NCBI RefSeq assembly: GCF_001858325.1 | Contig: NZ_MBPP01000026.1 | Coordinates: 1-63,801, forward strand | Length of the DNA stretch: 63,801 nucleotides | Reading direction: 5' to 3' | DNA from: Marinobacter sp. AC-23 | GTDB taxonomy: Bacteria > Pseudomonadota > Gammaproteobacteria > Pseudomonadales > Oleiphilaceae | Shown here: positions 15,315 to 24,155 of the stretch, in pieces | Layout of the letters: the number at the start of each line of letters is the position of its first letter | How positions within the stretch are numbered: position 1 is the first letter of the stretch | Program-made: the position numbers and the translations under genes | Notes under the pieces: generated by a model | What the model saw: the letters and a program-made list of their open reading frames with translations, nothing else | The model's database searches: none | What the model was told of the DNA's origin: nothing

Positions 15315-15539
15315 ATGGGTTCACCGGTTTGCGAAGCGTTTGGTCGAAATTTGCGAGCGATCCGAAAGTCAAAAGGGTTCTCGCAGGAGCGCTTGGCGTA
15401 CGATGCGGGAATAGACAGAAGTTATGTCGGCAAGATTGAGAGAGGGGCGGTCAACATTACGCTCGAAAAAATTTACGTGTTCGCTGAGCTACTTGAATGC
15501 TCGCCTAAAGATCTGATTCCAGACGTTAATCAGCTTTAG
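15315..15539 (+). CDS. Controller-type XRE helix-turn-helix regulator (C-protein-like)
   Basis: A 74-aa single-domain regulator. GRNLRAIRKSKGFSQERLAY followed by DAGIDRSYVGKIERG is the Cro/C1 helix-turn-helix; ITLEKIYVFAELLECSPKDL closes the five-helix fold, leaving almost no tail. Its size and sequence are those of controller proteins of restriction-modification systems. It is divergent from the winged-helix/helicase operon, with about 115 bases between the starts. No methylase or restriction enzyme is nearby, so its target is most plausibly the helicase operon and itself. Confidence 0.85.
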   Translation: MGSPVCEAFGRNLRAIRKSKGFSQERLAYDAGIDRSYVGKIERGAVNITLEKIYVFAELLECSPKDLIPDVNQL

Positions 15540-15549
15540 ACGCTGTTCT

Positions 15550-15744
15550 TTAGTATGGTGATTCAGGTGCCTGAGTGTTGAGTTGGTTGCGTTTATGCCG
15601 AAGAAGGGCTGGCGCGATCTGCTCCAAGTCATTGAGTTGCTCCCAGCCCAGTAATGTAGGTTGTTTTTGTCCTTTTTCCTTTAGTTGGTTCGCCGTCCGT
15701 TTGCCATCTTCAGCTTGGTCCAGCTCGTAGCGTTTCACGAACAC
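15550..15744 (-). CDS. Hypothetical protein, 64 aa, unrecognised
   Basis: A charged, glutamine-rich open frame (MFVKRYELDQAEDGKRTANQ to QLNTQAPESPY) on the minus strand, convergent with the XRE gene. No membrane segment, motif or ribosome site is seen. The composition is protein-like, so it could be a small gene or the tail of one. Confidence 0.22.
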   Translation of the reverse strand: MFVKRYELDQAEDGKRTANQLKEKGQKQPTLLGWEQLNDLEQIAPALLRHKRNQLNTQAPESPY

Positions 15745-16339
15745 TATTCGTATGGCTGTTTAAGTGATGCGCTAGTCCGGCTGCCCAAGCATAAGGCCAC
15801 TTTGTCCTGCGAGTTGTTGCCTTCGAGCTCGAAGTTGACTTATAGGGTGTGATTTCTGGAGGGCGTGAAAAAAGTTAAGTTTTGAGCCTAAATTCGATCC
15901 AGAATTGTTGAAACATAACAATGTCGGTCGATTTTACGTGATTTTCAGTGCGGTGGGAATGTTTGCTAGGTCTAGAGCGGTTGCTACCAATCGGTTCGCC
16001 AGTCTATCTATAAAACGTAACTAAAAACTAATGGGGTAGATAGTCTCACTGGGCCATAAAGACATTACCCTCTTTAAAACGAGATGTGATCGGGTTTCGG
16101 AGGCGGATCTAGCTATTGCCTCGTCGAACGTTGTAATTGGGTTTGTAAGGTATCTAAACCCGGAAGCTATAGCAATTTCAGGAAAACAGTCGATATCGGT
16201 ATGACGGTATCTGCGAACCCTATAAAGGGTGATTTTTAACCCGATAATAGGCTAGAATAGCGGCCCAATTTTTAAGGGATCCCGGGGGCTGAGTTTCAAG
16301 GCTTTCCGGGCCAGCCAAGCACACAGGGGCAGCACGCCG
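15745..16339. other. Gene-free stretch upstream of glyA
   Basis: About 600 bases with stops in all frames and AT-richer sequence, probably the junction between accessory island and core chromosome. It holds an inverted repeat (GGGTTT/AAACCC, 16139-16161) and a short stem ACCCT-ATAA-AGGGT followed by ATTTTT at 16217-16237 that could be a weak terminator. The glyA promoter should lie here, perhaps using the TAGAAT at 16253-16258. I see no tRNA gene and no attachment-site repeat. Confidence 0.4.
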
Positions 16340-17592
16340 ATGTTTAATCGTGATATGAAAATCGCCGGTTTTGACGACGAACTCTGGAACGCCATGCAGG
16401 CGGAAAGCAAGCGTCAGGAGGCTCATATTGAGCTGATTGCATCTGAGAACTATACCAGCCTCGGGTTATGGAAGCTCAGGGCACGGATCTAACCAACAAA
16501 TACGCTGAAGGCTATCCCGGCAAGCGTTACTACGGTGGTTGCGAGTTTGTGGATGTCGCCGAGCAATTGGCTATCGATCGTGCCAAAGAGCTGTTCGGTG
16601 CTGCCTATGCCAACGTGCAGCCGCACTCTGGCTCCCAGGCTAACGCGGCCGTGTTCATGGCATTGGTTAAGCCGGGTGATACGGTTCTGGGCATGAGCCT
16701 GGCCCACGGTGGTCACTTAACCCACGGCGCGAGCGTAAGCTTTTCCGGGAAAATGTATAACGCGGTGCAGTACGGTATTAACACCGACACCGGCCTGATT
16801 GATTACGACGAGTTGGAAGCCCTGGCGGTTGAGCACAAGCCGAAGATGATCATTGCCGGTTTCTCTGCTTATTCACAGGAGCTGGACTTTGCCCGCTTCC
16901 GCGCCATTGCAGACAAGGTGGGTGCCTACCTTTTTGTAGACATGGCCCACGTGGCCGGCTTGGTTGCTGCGGGCGTGTACCCCGACCCGATGCCCCATGC
17001 CCACGTGGTAACCACCACCACGCATAAGACATTGCGCGGCCCCCGTGGCGGCCTGATTCTGGCTTGCGACGATGAAGCACTGCACAAGAAGTTGAACTCT
17101 GCGGTATTCCCAGGCAGCCAGGGCGGCCCATTGATGCACGTGATTGCCGCTAAGGCGATCTGCTTCAAAGAGGCCATGAGTGATGAGTTTAAAACCTACC
17201 AGAAGCAGGTGGTTAAGAACGCGTCGGCCATGGCTGATGTGTTTGTCACTCGCGGCTACGATGTAATATCCGGCGGCACAAAAAACCACTTGTTCCTGGT
17301 TAGCCTGATTAAACAGGACATCACCGGTAAAGATGCCGATGCGGCTCTGGGCCGTGCGCACATTACCGTGAACAAGAACGCCGTGCCTAACGATCCGCGC
17401 TCGCCGTTTGTAACCTCTGGCCTGCGTCTTGGCACGCCTGCTGTTACCACCCGCGGTTTTGGCGAGGTTGAATGCCGTGAACTGGCAGGATGGATTTGCG
17501 ACATTCTTGATAACCTAAACGACGAAGCCGTTAATGGTCGTGTTCGCGGGCAGGTTGAAGCCTTGTGTGCACGTTTCCCTGTATACAGCTAA
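16340..17592 (+). CDS. glyA: Serine hydroxymethyltransferase (one-base frameshift)
   Basis: GlyA converts serine and tetrahydrofolate to glycine and methylene-tetrahydrofolate, using pyridoxal phosphate, in the cytoplasm. The ATG at 16340 starts [20 protein letters not shown], reaching [11 protein letters not shown], the canonical N-terminus. One C appears lost at about 16460, where AGC-CTC-GGG should read AGC-CCT-CGG. The rest ([20 protein letters not shown], then the [11 protein letters not shown] lysine motif) continues in the next frame to 17592. Length is then about 417 aa, normal for the family. glyA is effectively a housekeeping gene, so the shift is most likely a sequencing error. nrdR follows 24 bases later. 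Confidence 0.92.
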
Positions 17593-17616
17593 GCGTCCTC
17601 TTCGGAGTTCCTGATT

Positions 17617-18135
17617 ATGCATTGCCCTTTCTGTGGTGAAGCGGATACCAAAGTTATTGACTCGCGTCTTGTGACCGAGGGCGATCAGGTGCGTCGCCGC
17701 AGAGAGTGCCTTTCATGCCGTGAGCGCTTTACCACCTTTGAGTCCGCCGAGTTGGTGATGCCTCGAGTGGTGAAACAGGACGGTGTTCGGCAGCCTTTTG
17801 ACGAAGAAAAGCTGCGATCGGGGATTATGAAGGCGCTGGAAAAGCGCCCGGTGAGCATTGAGGAAATCGATGCCGCGCTAAATCGTATCCGATATCGCCT
17901 GCGGGCAACCGGTGAACGTGAGGTTAAATCCATGCAGCTGGGCGAAGAGGTGATGACCGAGCTTCGTCAGCTGGATAAGGTTGCCTACGTTCGGTTTGCC
18001 TCCGTTTATCGCAGCTTTCAGGACATCAACGAATTCAAGGAAGAAATCGAGCGGCTCTCGGCAACGAATGGAGACGTGGCAGCTGATGTAGCGAAGGCAC
18101 TGGCGGACAATCACTCTCCCAAAGGAAGAAAATGA
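17617..18135 (+). CDS. nrdR: Transcriptional repressor NrdR
   Basis: A 172-aa repressor of ribonucleotide reductase genes. The zinc ribbon uses Cys3, Cys6, Cys31 and Cys34 ([13 protein letters not shown]). The ATP-cone domain follows ([20 protein letters not shown]). It binds NrdR boxes when loaded with ATP/dATP and so ties dNTP supply to demand. GGAGTTCCTGATT gives the ribosome site. The 3' end overlaps ribD by 4 bases, the usual nrdR-ribD order of gammaproteobacteria. Confidence 0.96.
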   Translation: MHCPFCGEADTKVIDSRLVTEGDQVRRRRECLSCRERFTTFESAELVMPRVVKQDGVRQPFDEEKLRSGIMKALEKRPVSIEEIDAALNRIRYRLRATGEREVKSMQLGEEVMTELRQLDKVAYVRFASVYRSFQDINEFKEEIERLSATNGDVAADVAKALADNHSPKGRK

Positions 18136-19247
18136 CCGAATTCCGGGAGCGTTCAATGATGGCCCGAGCCGTGCAGCTGGCATGGCGAGGCCGCTACTCC
18201 ACTCATCCGAATCCCCGGGTTGGTTGTGTGATCGCCCGTGGTGACACAATTCTGGGCGAAGGTTGGCATGAGCGGGCTGGAGAAGGTCATGCGGAAACCC
18301 ATGCGCTTAGCCAGGCTGGTCCGGCTGCTCGAGGTGCTACCGCGTATGTCACGCTCGAGCCGTGCAGCCACTTTGGTCGCACGCCGCCGTGTGCCCGGGC
18401 TTTGATTGATGCGGGTGTATCGAGAGTTTTTGCCGCCACTCAAGATCCGAATCCGTCGGTCTCCGGAAGGGGGCTGGATATGCTTCGTGAAGCCGGCATA
18501 AGGGTTAATGTAGGGCTGCTTGCAGATGAAGCGGCACGCCTGAACCCCGGGTTTATGAAACGCATGAATACCGGCCGCCCTTGGGTTAGGCTCAAAATGG
18601 CCTCCAGCTTGGATGGTCGCACCGCGATGGCCTCCGGTGAAAGTCAGTGGATTACCGGAGATGAGGCGCGCAGAGATGTTCAGCGGCTCAGAGCCGTAAG
18701 TGATGCCATTCTTACCGGCGTGGGAACCGTGCTTGCAGACGATCCCTCATTAACTGTTCGTCGTGAAGAGCTTGGTGATATCGGCGATGCCACCGAACCT
18801 TCCCGGCAGCCGTTGCGTGTAATTGCTGATAGGGACGCCAGAACACCTCCCTCTGCAACCATTCTGCGTGGTGGCAAGGTGCAAGTGTTCTGTGCTTCGT
18901 CCACGCTTGCGACCGCGCCTGCACAGGATCTTGCCGCTCTGGGCATCCGCCTGAAAGGCGTGGCGTGGAAAGATAACGGTATTGATGTGGCTGAGCTTTT
19001 GGATTCGCTTGGCGAGCTGGGTATTAATGAGTTGCTGGTTGAAGCCGGGCCAACCCTGGCAGGAACCTTTATCAGCGAACAGCTAGTAGACGAGCTCTGG
19101 CTGTACCAGGCCCCGGTTTTCCTGGGCAGTACTGGCCGACCAACAGCGCACCTTCCGCTGGAGACCATGGCCGATAAAATCGAATGGACCGTACAAGACC
19201 GGCGACAGGTAGGAGAAGACCAGCGTCTGATCCTGGTTCGCCGCTAA
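18132..19247 (+). CDS. ribD: Bifunctional riboflavin deaminase/reductase RibD
   Basis: A 371-aa enzyme catalysing the second and third steps from GTP to riboflavin. The N-terminal deaminase has HAE at 53-55 and zinc ligands Cys78 and Cys87 ([11 protein letters not shown]). The C-terminal reductase begins near [20 protein letters not shown], includes [20 protein letters not shown], and uses NADPH. The ATG overlaps nrdR. The gene usually next, riboflavin synthase ribE, is absent: ribBA starts 78 bases downstream. Confidence 0.96.
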   Translation: MTEFRERSMMARAVQLAWRGRYSTHPNPRVGCVIARGDTILGEGWHERAGEGHAETHALSQAGPAARGATAYVTLEPCSHFGRTPPCARALIDAGVSRVFAATQDPNPSVSGRGLDMLREAGIRVNVGLLADEAARLNPGFMKRMNTGRPWVRLKMASSLDGRTAMASGESQWITGDEARRDVQRLRAVSDAILTGVGTVLADDPSLTVRREELGDIGDATEPSRQPLRVIADRDARTPPSATILRGGKVQVFCASSTLATAPAQDLAALGIRLKGVAWKDNGIDVAELLDSLGELGINELLVEAGPTLAGTFISEQLVDELWLYQAPVFLGSTGRPTAHLPLETMADKIEWTVQDRRQVGEDQRLILVRR

Positions 19248-19324
19248 AGCGTTTAAATTCACAATGCGCTCCATAGCTTCTTCTGATAAGTGGCAATGAG
19301 TGCATTGAAAGGGTGCAAAACAGT

Positions 19325-20440
19325 ATGGCACTGAACAGTGTTGAAGAAATCATTGAGGACATCCGCCAGGGCAAGATGGTTATCCTGATGGATGATGAAG
19401 ATCGGGAGAACGAAGGCGACCTGGTGATGGCTGCCGAGCACTGCTCTGCAGAAGACATCAACTTTATGGCGCGCTTTGGTCGCGGCCTTATCTGCATGCC
19501 CATGACCCGTGATCGTTGCTCACAGCTAGGGTTGCCGTTGATGGTTCAACAGAACGCCTCGGGCTTTGGCACCAAGTTTACGCTGTCCATCGAGGCGGCT
19601 ACGGGCGTGACCACTGGCATTTCAGCGGCGGATCGTGCCCGCACCGTGCAAGCAGCGGTGGCCCGTAACGCCAAGGCATCAGATTTGGTTCAGCCTGGGC
19701 ATATCTTCCCTTTGATGTCTGATCCGGGCGGTGTGCTTAGCCGCGCAGGCCACACAGAAGCGTCGTGTGATCTTGCGTCACTGGCGGGCTGCGAGCCTGC
19801 TGGCGTTATCTGTGAAGTGATGAACGATGATGGCTCCATGGCGCGGCGGGAAGATCTTGAGCGTTTTGCTGAAGAGCACAACCTTAAAATAGGCACCATT
19901 GCTGACCTGATTCACTATCGCACTACACATGAGCGCACCGTTGAGTGTGTTGAAGAGAATCAGCTAGATACCGAATACGGCGTGTTCAAGTTACGCACCT
20001 ACAGGGACATAATTCAGGGTTCTACGCACCTGGCCATGGTGTTTGGTGAGATTGCGGTGGATGAGCCGGTGCACGTTCGCGTTCACATTACCGATACACT
20101 TAGGGACCTGCTTGGAGCGCGCCGCAAGGACTCCCGCAGCTGGCCATTGCACCACGCGCTTGAAAAAGTTGCCGCGGAAGGCAGTGGTGTCGTGGTTTTG
20201 TTGAACAGCGCGGAGGACAGCTACGACCTGGAAGATCGTATTCAAGAATTTTTCGATCAGGGCCAAGGGCCAGCTGGAAAGGGCAGCTCCGGTGTTTATT
20301 TTACCGTGGGCACCGGTTCCCAGATTCTGCGGGATCTAGGCGTAAGTAAGATGCGACTGCTTAGCCCGCCCGTAAAATACTCGGCCATCTCTGGATTTGA
20401 TCTGGAAGTGGTTGAGTACATTCCCTACACCCCAGAATGA
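19325..20440 (+). CDS. ribBA: RibBA: 3,4-DHBP synthase with a degenerate GTP cyclohydrolase II domain
   Basis: A 371-aa protein from the ATG at 19325 (MALNSVEEIIEDIRQGKMVI). The N-terminal RibB domain is intact: DDEDRENEGD, SRAGHTEA and HxxAS-type residues make 3,4-dihydroxybutanone phosphate from ribulose 5-phosphate. The C-terminal half aligns in outline with GTP cyclohydrolase II but reads VRVHITDTLRDLLGARR where active enzymes have the zinc-binding SECLTGD..CDCG cysteines. It therefore probably has no cyclohydrolase activity and a separate ribA should exist elsewhere. This degenerate form is common in pseudomonad relatives. Confidence 0.93.
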   Translation: MALNSVEEIIEDIRQGKMVILMDDEDRENEGDLVMAAEHCSAEDINFMARFGRGLICMPMTRDRCSQLGLPLMVQQNASGFGTKFTLSIEAATGVTTGISAADRARTVQAAVARNAKASDLVQPGHIFPLMSDPGGVLSRAGHTEASCDLASLAGCEPAGVICEVMNDDGSMARREDLERFAEEHNLKIGTIADLIHYRTTHERTVECVEENQLDTEYGVFKLRTYRDIIQGSTHLAMVFGEIAVDEPVHVRVHITDTLRDLLGARRKDSRSWPLHHALEKVAAEGSGVVVLLNSAEDSYDLEDRIQEFFDQGQGPAGKGSSGVYFTVGTGSQILRDLGVSKMRLLSPPVKYSAISGFDLEVVEYIPYTPE

Positions 20441-20487
20441 TAAACCTGGCTATAGCACTGCGGCTGTAGCCTGTGAAGGAGCCACCG

Positions 20488-20964
20488 ATGGCGGATATCA
20501 AAGTAATTGAAGGTGATTTCACCAAGTGCACCGGGCGCTACGCGCTGGTGGTTGGTCGTTTTAACGGTTTTGTTGTAGAAAGTTTGGTAGACGGTGCCAT
20601 CGATACCCTGCGTCGTCATGGTATTGCCGACAGCGACATCACAATTGTTCGCGTGCCTGGCGCCTATGAAATGCCTCTGGCAGTAAAGCGTGTGGCAGAA
20701 ACTGGTGACTACAGCGCCATTATCGCTCTGGGCGCTGTTATTCGTGGCGGCACGCCACATTTTGAGTATGTGGCGGGTGAAGCCTCCAGCGGCATTGGCG
20801 CTGTAAGCCTGGAGACAGACGTGCCGGTGACCTTTGGTGTATTGACTGTAGACTCTATCGAACAGGCCATTGAGCGCTCGGGCACCAAGGCCGGTAACAA
20901 AGGCGCCGAGGCGGCTATCACAGCGCTGGAAATGGTTAGCCTGTTCAACAAGCTGGGTGAGTAA
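20488..20964 (+). CDS. ribH: 6,7-dimethyl-8-ribityllumazine synthase
   Basis: A 158-aa enzyme joining 3,4-DHBP and the pyrimidine intermediate to lumazine, the substrate of riboflavin synthase. The ATG at 20488 follows GAAGGAGCCACCG; the longer open frame from 20473 has no such site. Family motifs include [45 protein letters not shown], and [13 protein letters not shown] ending in KGAEAA. It normally forms icosahedral or pentameric shells. Its stop overlaps the nusB start (TAATG). Confidence 0.96.
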   Translation: MADIKVIEGDFTKCTGRYALVVGRFNGFVVESLVDGAIDTLRRHGIADSDITIVRVPGAYEMPLAVKRVAETGDYSAIIALGAVIRGGTPHFEYVAGEASSGIGAVSLETDVPVTFGVLTVDSIEQAIERSGTKAGNKGAEAAITALEMVSLFNKLGE

Positions 20965-21440
20965 TGAGCGACACTGAAGATACGACATCCCGTCCGGCGC
21001 CGTCAGGCCAGCCAAAAGCTGGCGATCGCCGCCGTGCCCGGGTTCTGGCAATGCAGGGGCTTTACCAGCGCCACTTTACCAAGAGCCCGATTTCGGATAT
21101 TGAAGCCGAGTTCATGGTCGATAACGACATGGCGAAGGTAGATACCCTGTACTTCCGTGACGTTCTGCGCGGTGTCCACCGCGAGCAGGCAGAGCTGGAT
21201 AAGCTGATAGAGCCATATCTCGACCGCCCGCTGCATGAGGTAGACCCCGTGGAGTTGGCCATTGTTCGCGTTGGGGCTTATGAGCTGCGCCACCGAGTGG
21301 ATGTGCCCTATAAAGTCGTCATCAATGAGGGCATCGAGCTGGCTAAGCGATTTGGCGGCACAGAAGGGCACAAGTTTGTGAACAGTGTGCTGGACAAGTT
21401 GGGCCGCCGTTTGCGCCTTGCAGAGACGCGTTCGCGCTGA
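20964..21440 (+). CDS. nusB: Transcription antitermination factor NusB
   Basis: A 158-aa all-helical protein that binds boxA RNA with NusE and prevents early termination in rRNA operons. It starts at the TAATG overlap with ribH. Motifs: [50 protein letters not shown] and FVNSVLDKL. The N-terminal ~25 residues are a Pro/Ser-rich extension. It is co-transcribed with ribH and thiL, the conserved order. Confidence 0.95.
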   Translation: MSDTEDTTSRPAPSGQPKAGDRRRARVLAMQGLYQRHFTKSPISDIEAEFMVDNDMAKVDTLYFRDVLRGVHREQAELDKLIEPYLDRPLHEVDPVELAIVRVGAYELRHRVDVPYKVVINEGIELAKRFGGTEGHKFVNSVLDKLGRRLRLAETRSR

Positions 21441-21443
21441 TCG

Positions 21444-22400
21444 ATGGGTGAATTTGAGCTGATCCGGCAGTACTTCATGCCGCTAGCACGCCTGCACGGC
21501 TCCCATTCTGTGGTGGTGGGGCCGGGCGACGACTGTGCAGTCCAAAGAGTGCCTTCCGGTTCTGATCTGGTTTTTTCCATAGATACCTTGGTTGAAGGGG
21601 TGCACTTTCCCTTCAACTACCGTCCCGACTATCTTGCCTGGAGAGCGCTCGCGGTCGCAGCCAGCGACCTTGCAGCCATGGGCGCTGCTCCCTCCTGTTT
21701 TACCCTTGCGCTGACAATACCCGAGGCTAATGAGTCCTGGTTGCGTGACTTTGCTTTTGGGCTGGGTAAGGCTGCCAAATCGTTCGGGCTAACGCTTGCC
21801 GGCGGTGATACAACTTGTGGCCCCCTTACACTGAGCGTGCAGGTGCACGGTTTTGTAGAGCAGGGCAGTGCCATCTTTCGTTCCGGAGCCAGGCCTGGCG
21901 ACCTGATTGTGGTATCCGGCCCTTTAGGGGACGCTGGCGCTGCTTTGGGCTACCTGGAGGCGCAGAATCCTACGCGAGATGAGCAGTCTGTGCTGGAGAG
22001 TTATCATCACCCCCAGCCAAGACTAGAGTTGGGCTTGGCTTTGAGGCATCTCGCGACGGCTGCCATTGATGTGTCCGACGGTTTGTTGGCGGATCTCAGT
22101 CATATTCTCGAAGCTTCCAATGTGGGCGCAAGTATTGAGCGTTCCCGCGTGCCCCTATCGTCGGCGCTCACTCGTTTGAAGGGTAGCGACGCCATAGATT
22201 ATGCCCTACATTCTGGCGATGATTACGAACTGTGTGCGACCATTGCCGAAGCAAACTGGGCAAAAGCGCCACAGTCGCTGAAGCAGCAACTCACCGTTAT
22301 CGGTGTGGTTGAGCCAGCACCCGGGCTGCGCCTCGACGGTACTGTTGTAGTGTCAGGCTCTGAAGCCACAGGTTTTGACCATTTCAGGAGAAAAGCATGA
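21444..22400 (+). CDS. thiL: Thiamine-monophosphate kinase
   Basis: A 318-aa kinase that phosphorylates thiamine monophosphate to the active diphosphate cofactor. N-terminal motifs GEFELI, GPGDDCAV and FSIDTLVEGVHF are present, then LAGGDTTCG and the ATP-binding VSGPLGDAGAA and AIDVSDGLLADLSH, with SGDDYELC at the end. It starts 3 bases after nusB and overlaps pgpA by 4 bases. Confidence 0.95.
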   Translation: MGEFELIRQYFMPLARLHGSHSVVVGPGDDCAVQRVPSGSDLVFSIDTLVEGVHFPFNYRPDYLAWRALAVAASDLAAMGAAPSCFTLALTIPEANESWLRDFAFGLGKAAKSFGLTLAGGDTTCGPLTLSVQVHGFVEQGSAIFRSGARPGDLIVVSGPLGDAGAALGYLEAQNPTRDEQSVLESYHHPQPRLELGLALRHLATAAIDVSDGLLADLSHILEASNVGASIERSRVPLSSALTRLKGSDAIDYALHSGDDYELCATIAEANWAKAPQSLKQQLTVIGVVEPAPGLRLDGTVVVSGSEATGFDHFRRKA

Positions 22401-22923
22401 GCCAGGAAGATCAGTGGCCGGAGCCAGATTTACCTCAGGCAATCCTGCCGCCCGGATTTCTGAAGAACCCTGTGCACCTGTTGGCGTTCGGCTTTGGCAG
22501 TGGTGCAGCGCCACGGGCTCCTGGAACCTGGGGTAGTTTGGCGGCCATTCCTCTGTGGTATGGCTTTGCCTGGTTGCCGCCCGTTGCCTACTGGCTTGTT
22601 GTTACGCTGGCGTTCGTGGTGGGTATCTGGCTGTGCGGAAAAACGGCTGCCGACTTAAAAGTGCACGATCATGGCGGGATCGTGTGGGATGAGTTCGTAG
22701 GGATGTGGATTGCTCTGGGGCTGTTTCCGGATCAAATTTACGGTGTGTTGCTGGCATTTCTGCTCTTCAGGTTTTTTGATGTGGTAAAGCCCTGGCCCAT
22801 AAACTGGCTGGATGAGCGGTTGCCCGGCGGCTTGGGAATCATGGTGGACGATGTGGTTGCCGCCTGATGGCTCTGCCGTGTTTGCTGGCGATTGATGTTT
22901 GGCTCATGCCGTACATTCTCTAG
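22397..22923 (+). CDS. pgpA: Phosphatidylglycerophosphatase A (frameshift near the end)
   Basis: PgpA removes phosphate from phosphatidylglycerophosphate in the inner membrane. Motifs include FGSGAAPRAPGTWGSLAAIP, VHDHGGIVWDEFVG and FFDVVKPWPI, then GGLGIMVDDVVA. In the raw frame it stops after DDVVAA at 22867, about 18 residues short. Restoring one G or C near 22865 continues through LMALPCLLAIDVWLMPYIL to a stop at 22921-22923, giving the normal final helix and about 175 aa. The shift is therefore probably a sequencing error. Confidence 0.9.
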
Positions 22924-22965
22924 GGGGCAGAACCTTTCACGGATGCGCCTGGCTGCAACAGGCTT

Positions 22966-23169
22966 TTAATGTATCTGTTGTTCGTCTGGTAGCATCTTCA
23001 CTACGTGCAGAAAGCGCTTTAGGCCAACTTCGGCTCGCTCCCGCGAAGCAAAGGGGCCGCTGTCGAAACCTTCACGGGTTGTGAAATACCATTCACTGCC
23101 AACACAAAAAAACCGACTGCTACGAAAGGGAATATGCCCTTCCTCTCCTAATCTGACATGAACATCCAT
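22966..23169 (-). CDS. Small DUF6316-like protein
   Basis: A 67-aa protein from the ATG at 23169 (MDVHVRLGEEGHIPFRSSRF). The core FRSSRFF...EWYFTTREGFDSGPF followed by SRERAEVGLKRFL resembles a short family known from Pseudomonas and Marinobacter as DUF6316. Function is unknown. A longer open frame reaching 23307 lacks any ribosome site. It is convergent with pgpA and divergent from the lipoprotein gene at 23418. Confidence 0.6.
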   Translation of the reverse strand: MDVHVRLGEEGHIPFRSSRFFCVGSEWYFTTREGFDSGPFASRERAEVGLKRFLHVVKMLPDEQQIH

Positions 23170-23417
23170 GGTCGGCTCCTGTGCCCGTATTCTGTGTCTG
23201 TATTTCGAGCGATGTGTAATGGGTAAGGTTTGTTTAAAATTAATACAATTCTGGCCGAATTCAACATTTTTTAACAAATATGTGATGTGTACGCTGCCCG
23301 TCGCCACAGCGATCAGTTTTCGTATCCAGTTGCCCTCTTTGGCTGTGGTGTTCAGAATGCACCTTAGCAGGCCGCCCCTTTGCTTTTAGGCCTTCCCTTT
23401 ACGCTAGAGGAGATAAC

Positions 23418-24131
23418 ATGAGTTCTATTCACGCTAAACGTGTAACCAAGTTTGAAATTGACCATTCTCGCAGGTGGTTGCAGACGGCTAGGGCTATGGC
23501 CTCGGCTGTGTTCCTGTTAGTTTTGGCTGGTTGCTCGTCGGCGATAACCAAGTTGGAAACCTGGGAGGGAAGTCCCGCCACTGCAGCGAATGCAGCAACG
23601 CTGAAAGCACCCGGTGTCATTCACGTGAGCCAGGTGAATGGGCGCTCGATGACCAACTACTTGATGGACGACCTGGCGCTGGATTATGCCTTGTTGCCGG
23701 GCGATAACCAGGTGGTATTCACGTACAAAACCATTTGGGCCAAATCTGGCGTTGTGGAGAATGGCGAATCGAAGGTTCACGTGATTGAAAGTGAGCCTCA
23801 GGTCGTGCGTTTTGATGCGAGCCCCAACGAGACATACCATTTCGAATTTGATAAGCCCGATTCCCGACAAAAGGCGGAGAAAATGATGCCGGAATTTTCT
23901 GCGGCGGTTGTGGGGGCAAATGGTCAGGCCCTGGCCCAGTCGTCGAACTGGTCGCCCGGCGACAGTGCTCTGGTAGCACGTACGCCTGCGCTTGATGAGC
24001 CAGGTGGCCAGGCTGCGAATGACGGAGCCGTTTCCGGATATAACACGGACTCGCTGAAGCAACTGAAGGCAGTTTGGGAAACCGCTACGGACGAAGAGAG
24101 AAAGGCGTTTTTACGCTGGGCGTTTGAGTAA
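23418..24131 (+). CDS. DUF2057 (YccT-like) lipoprotein
   Basis: A 237-aa protein preceded by AGAGGAGATAAC. Residues 24-40 form a signal segment ending in the lipobox LAGC (Cys39). The ~150-residue body (VIHVSQVNGRSM, YALLPGDNQVVFTYKTIWA, VVRFDASPNETYHFEFDKPD) matches the DUF2057 pattern of E. coli YccT, though YccT is not lipidated. The C-terminal helix (LKQLKAVWETATDEERKAFL) is an extra segment. The N-terminal 23 residues before the signal are unusually long and an internal start is possible. Role unknown; envelope location is likely. Confidence 0.65.
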   Translation: MSSIHAKRVTKFEIDHSRRWLQTARAMASAVFLLVLAGCSSAITKLETWEGSPATAANAATLKAPGVIHVSQVNGRSMTNYLMDDLALDYALLPGDNQVVFTYKTIWAKSGVVENGESKVHVIESEPQVVRFDASPNETYHFEFDKPDSRQKAEKMMPEFSAAVVGANGQALAQSSNWSPGDSALVARTPALDEPGGQAANDGAVSGYNTDSLKQLKAVWETATDEERKAFLRWAFE

Positions 24132-24155
24132 CCACTCAACGTTTCTTTATGGCCA

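Noticed and set aside
15745..16339. Riboswitch or tRNA-linked attachment site before glyA
   Set aside because: No conserved riboswitch core, tRNA gene or flanking direct repeat could be found by eye.
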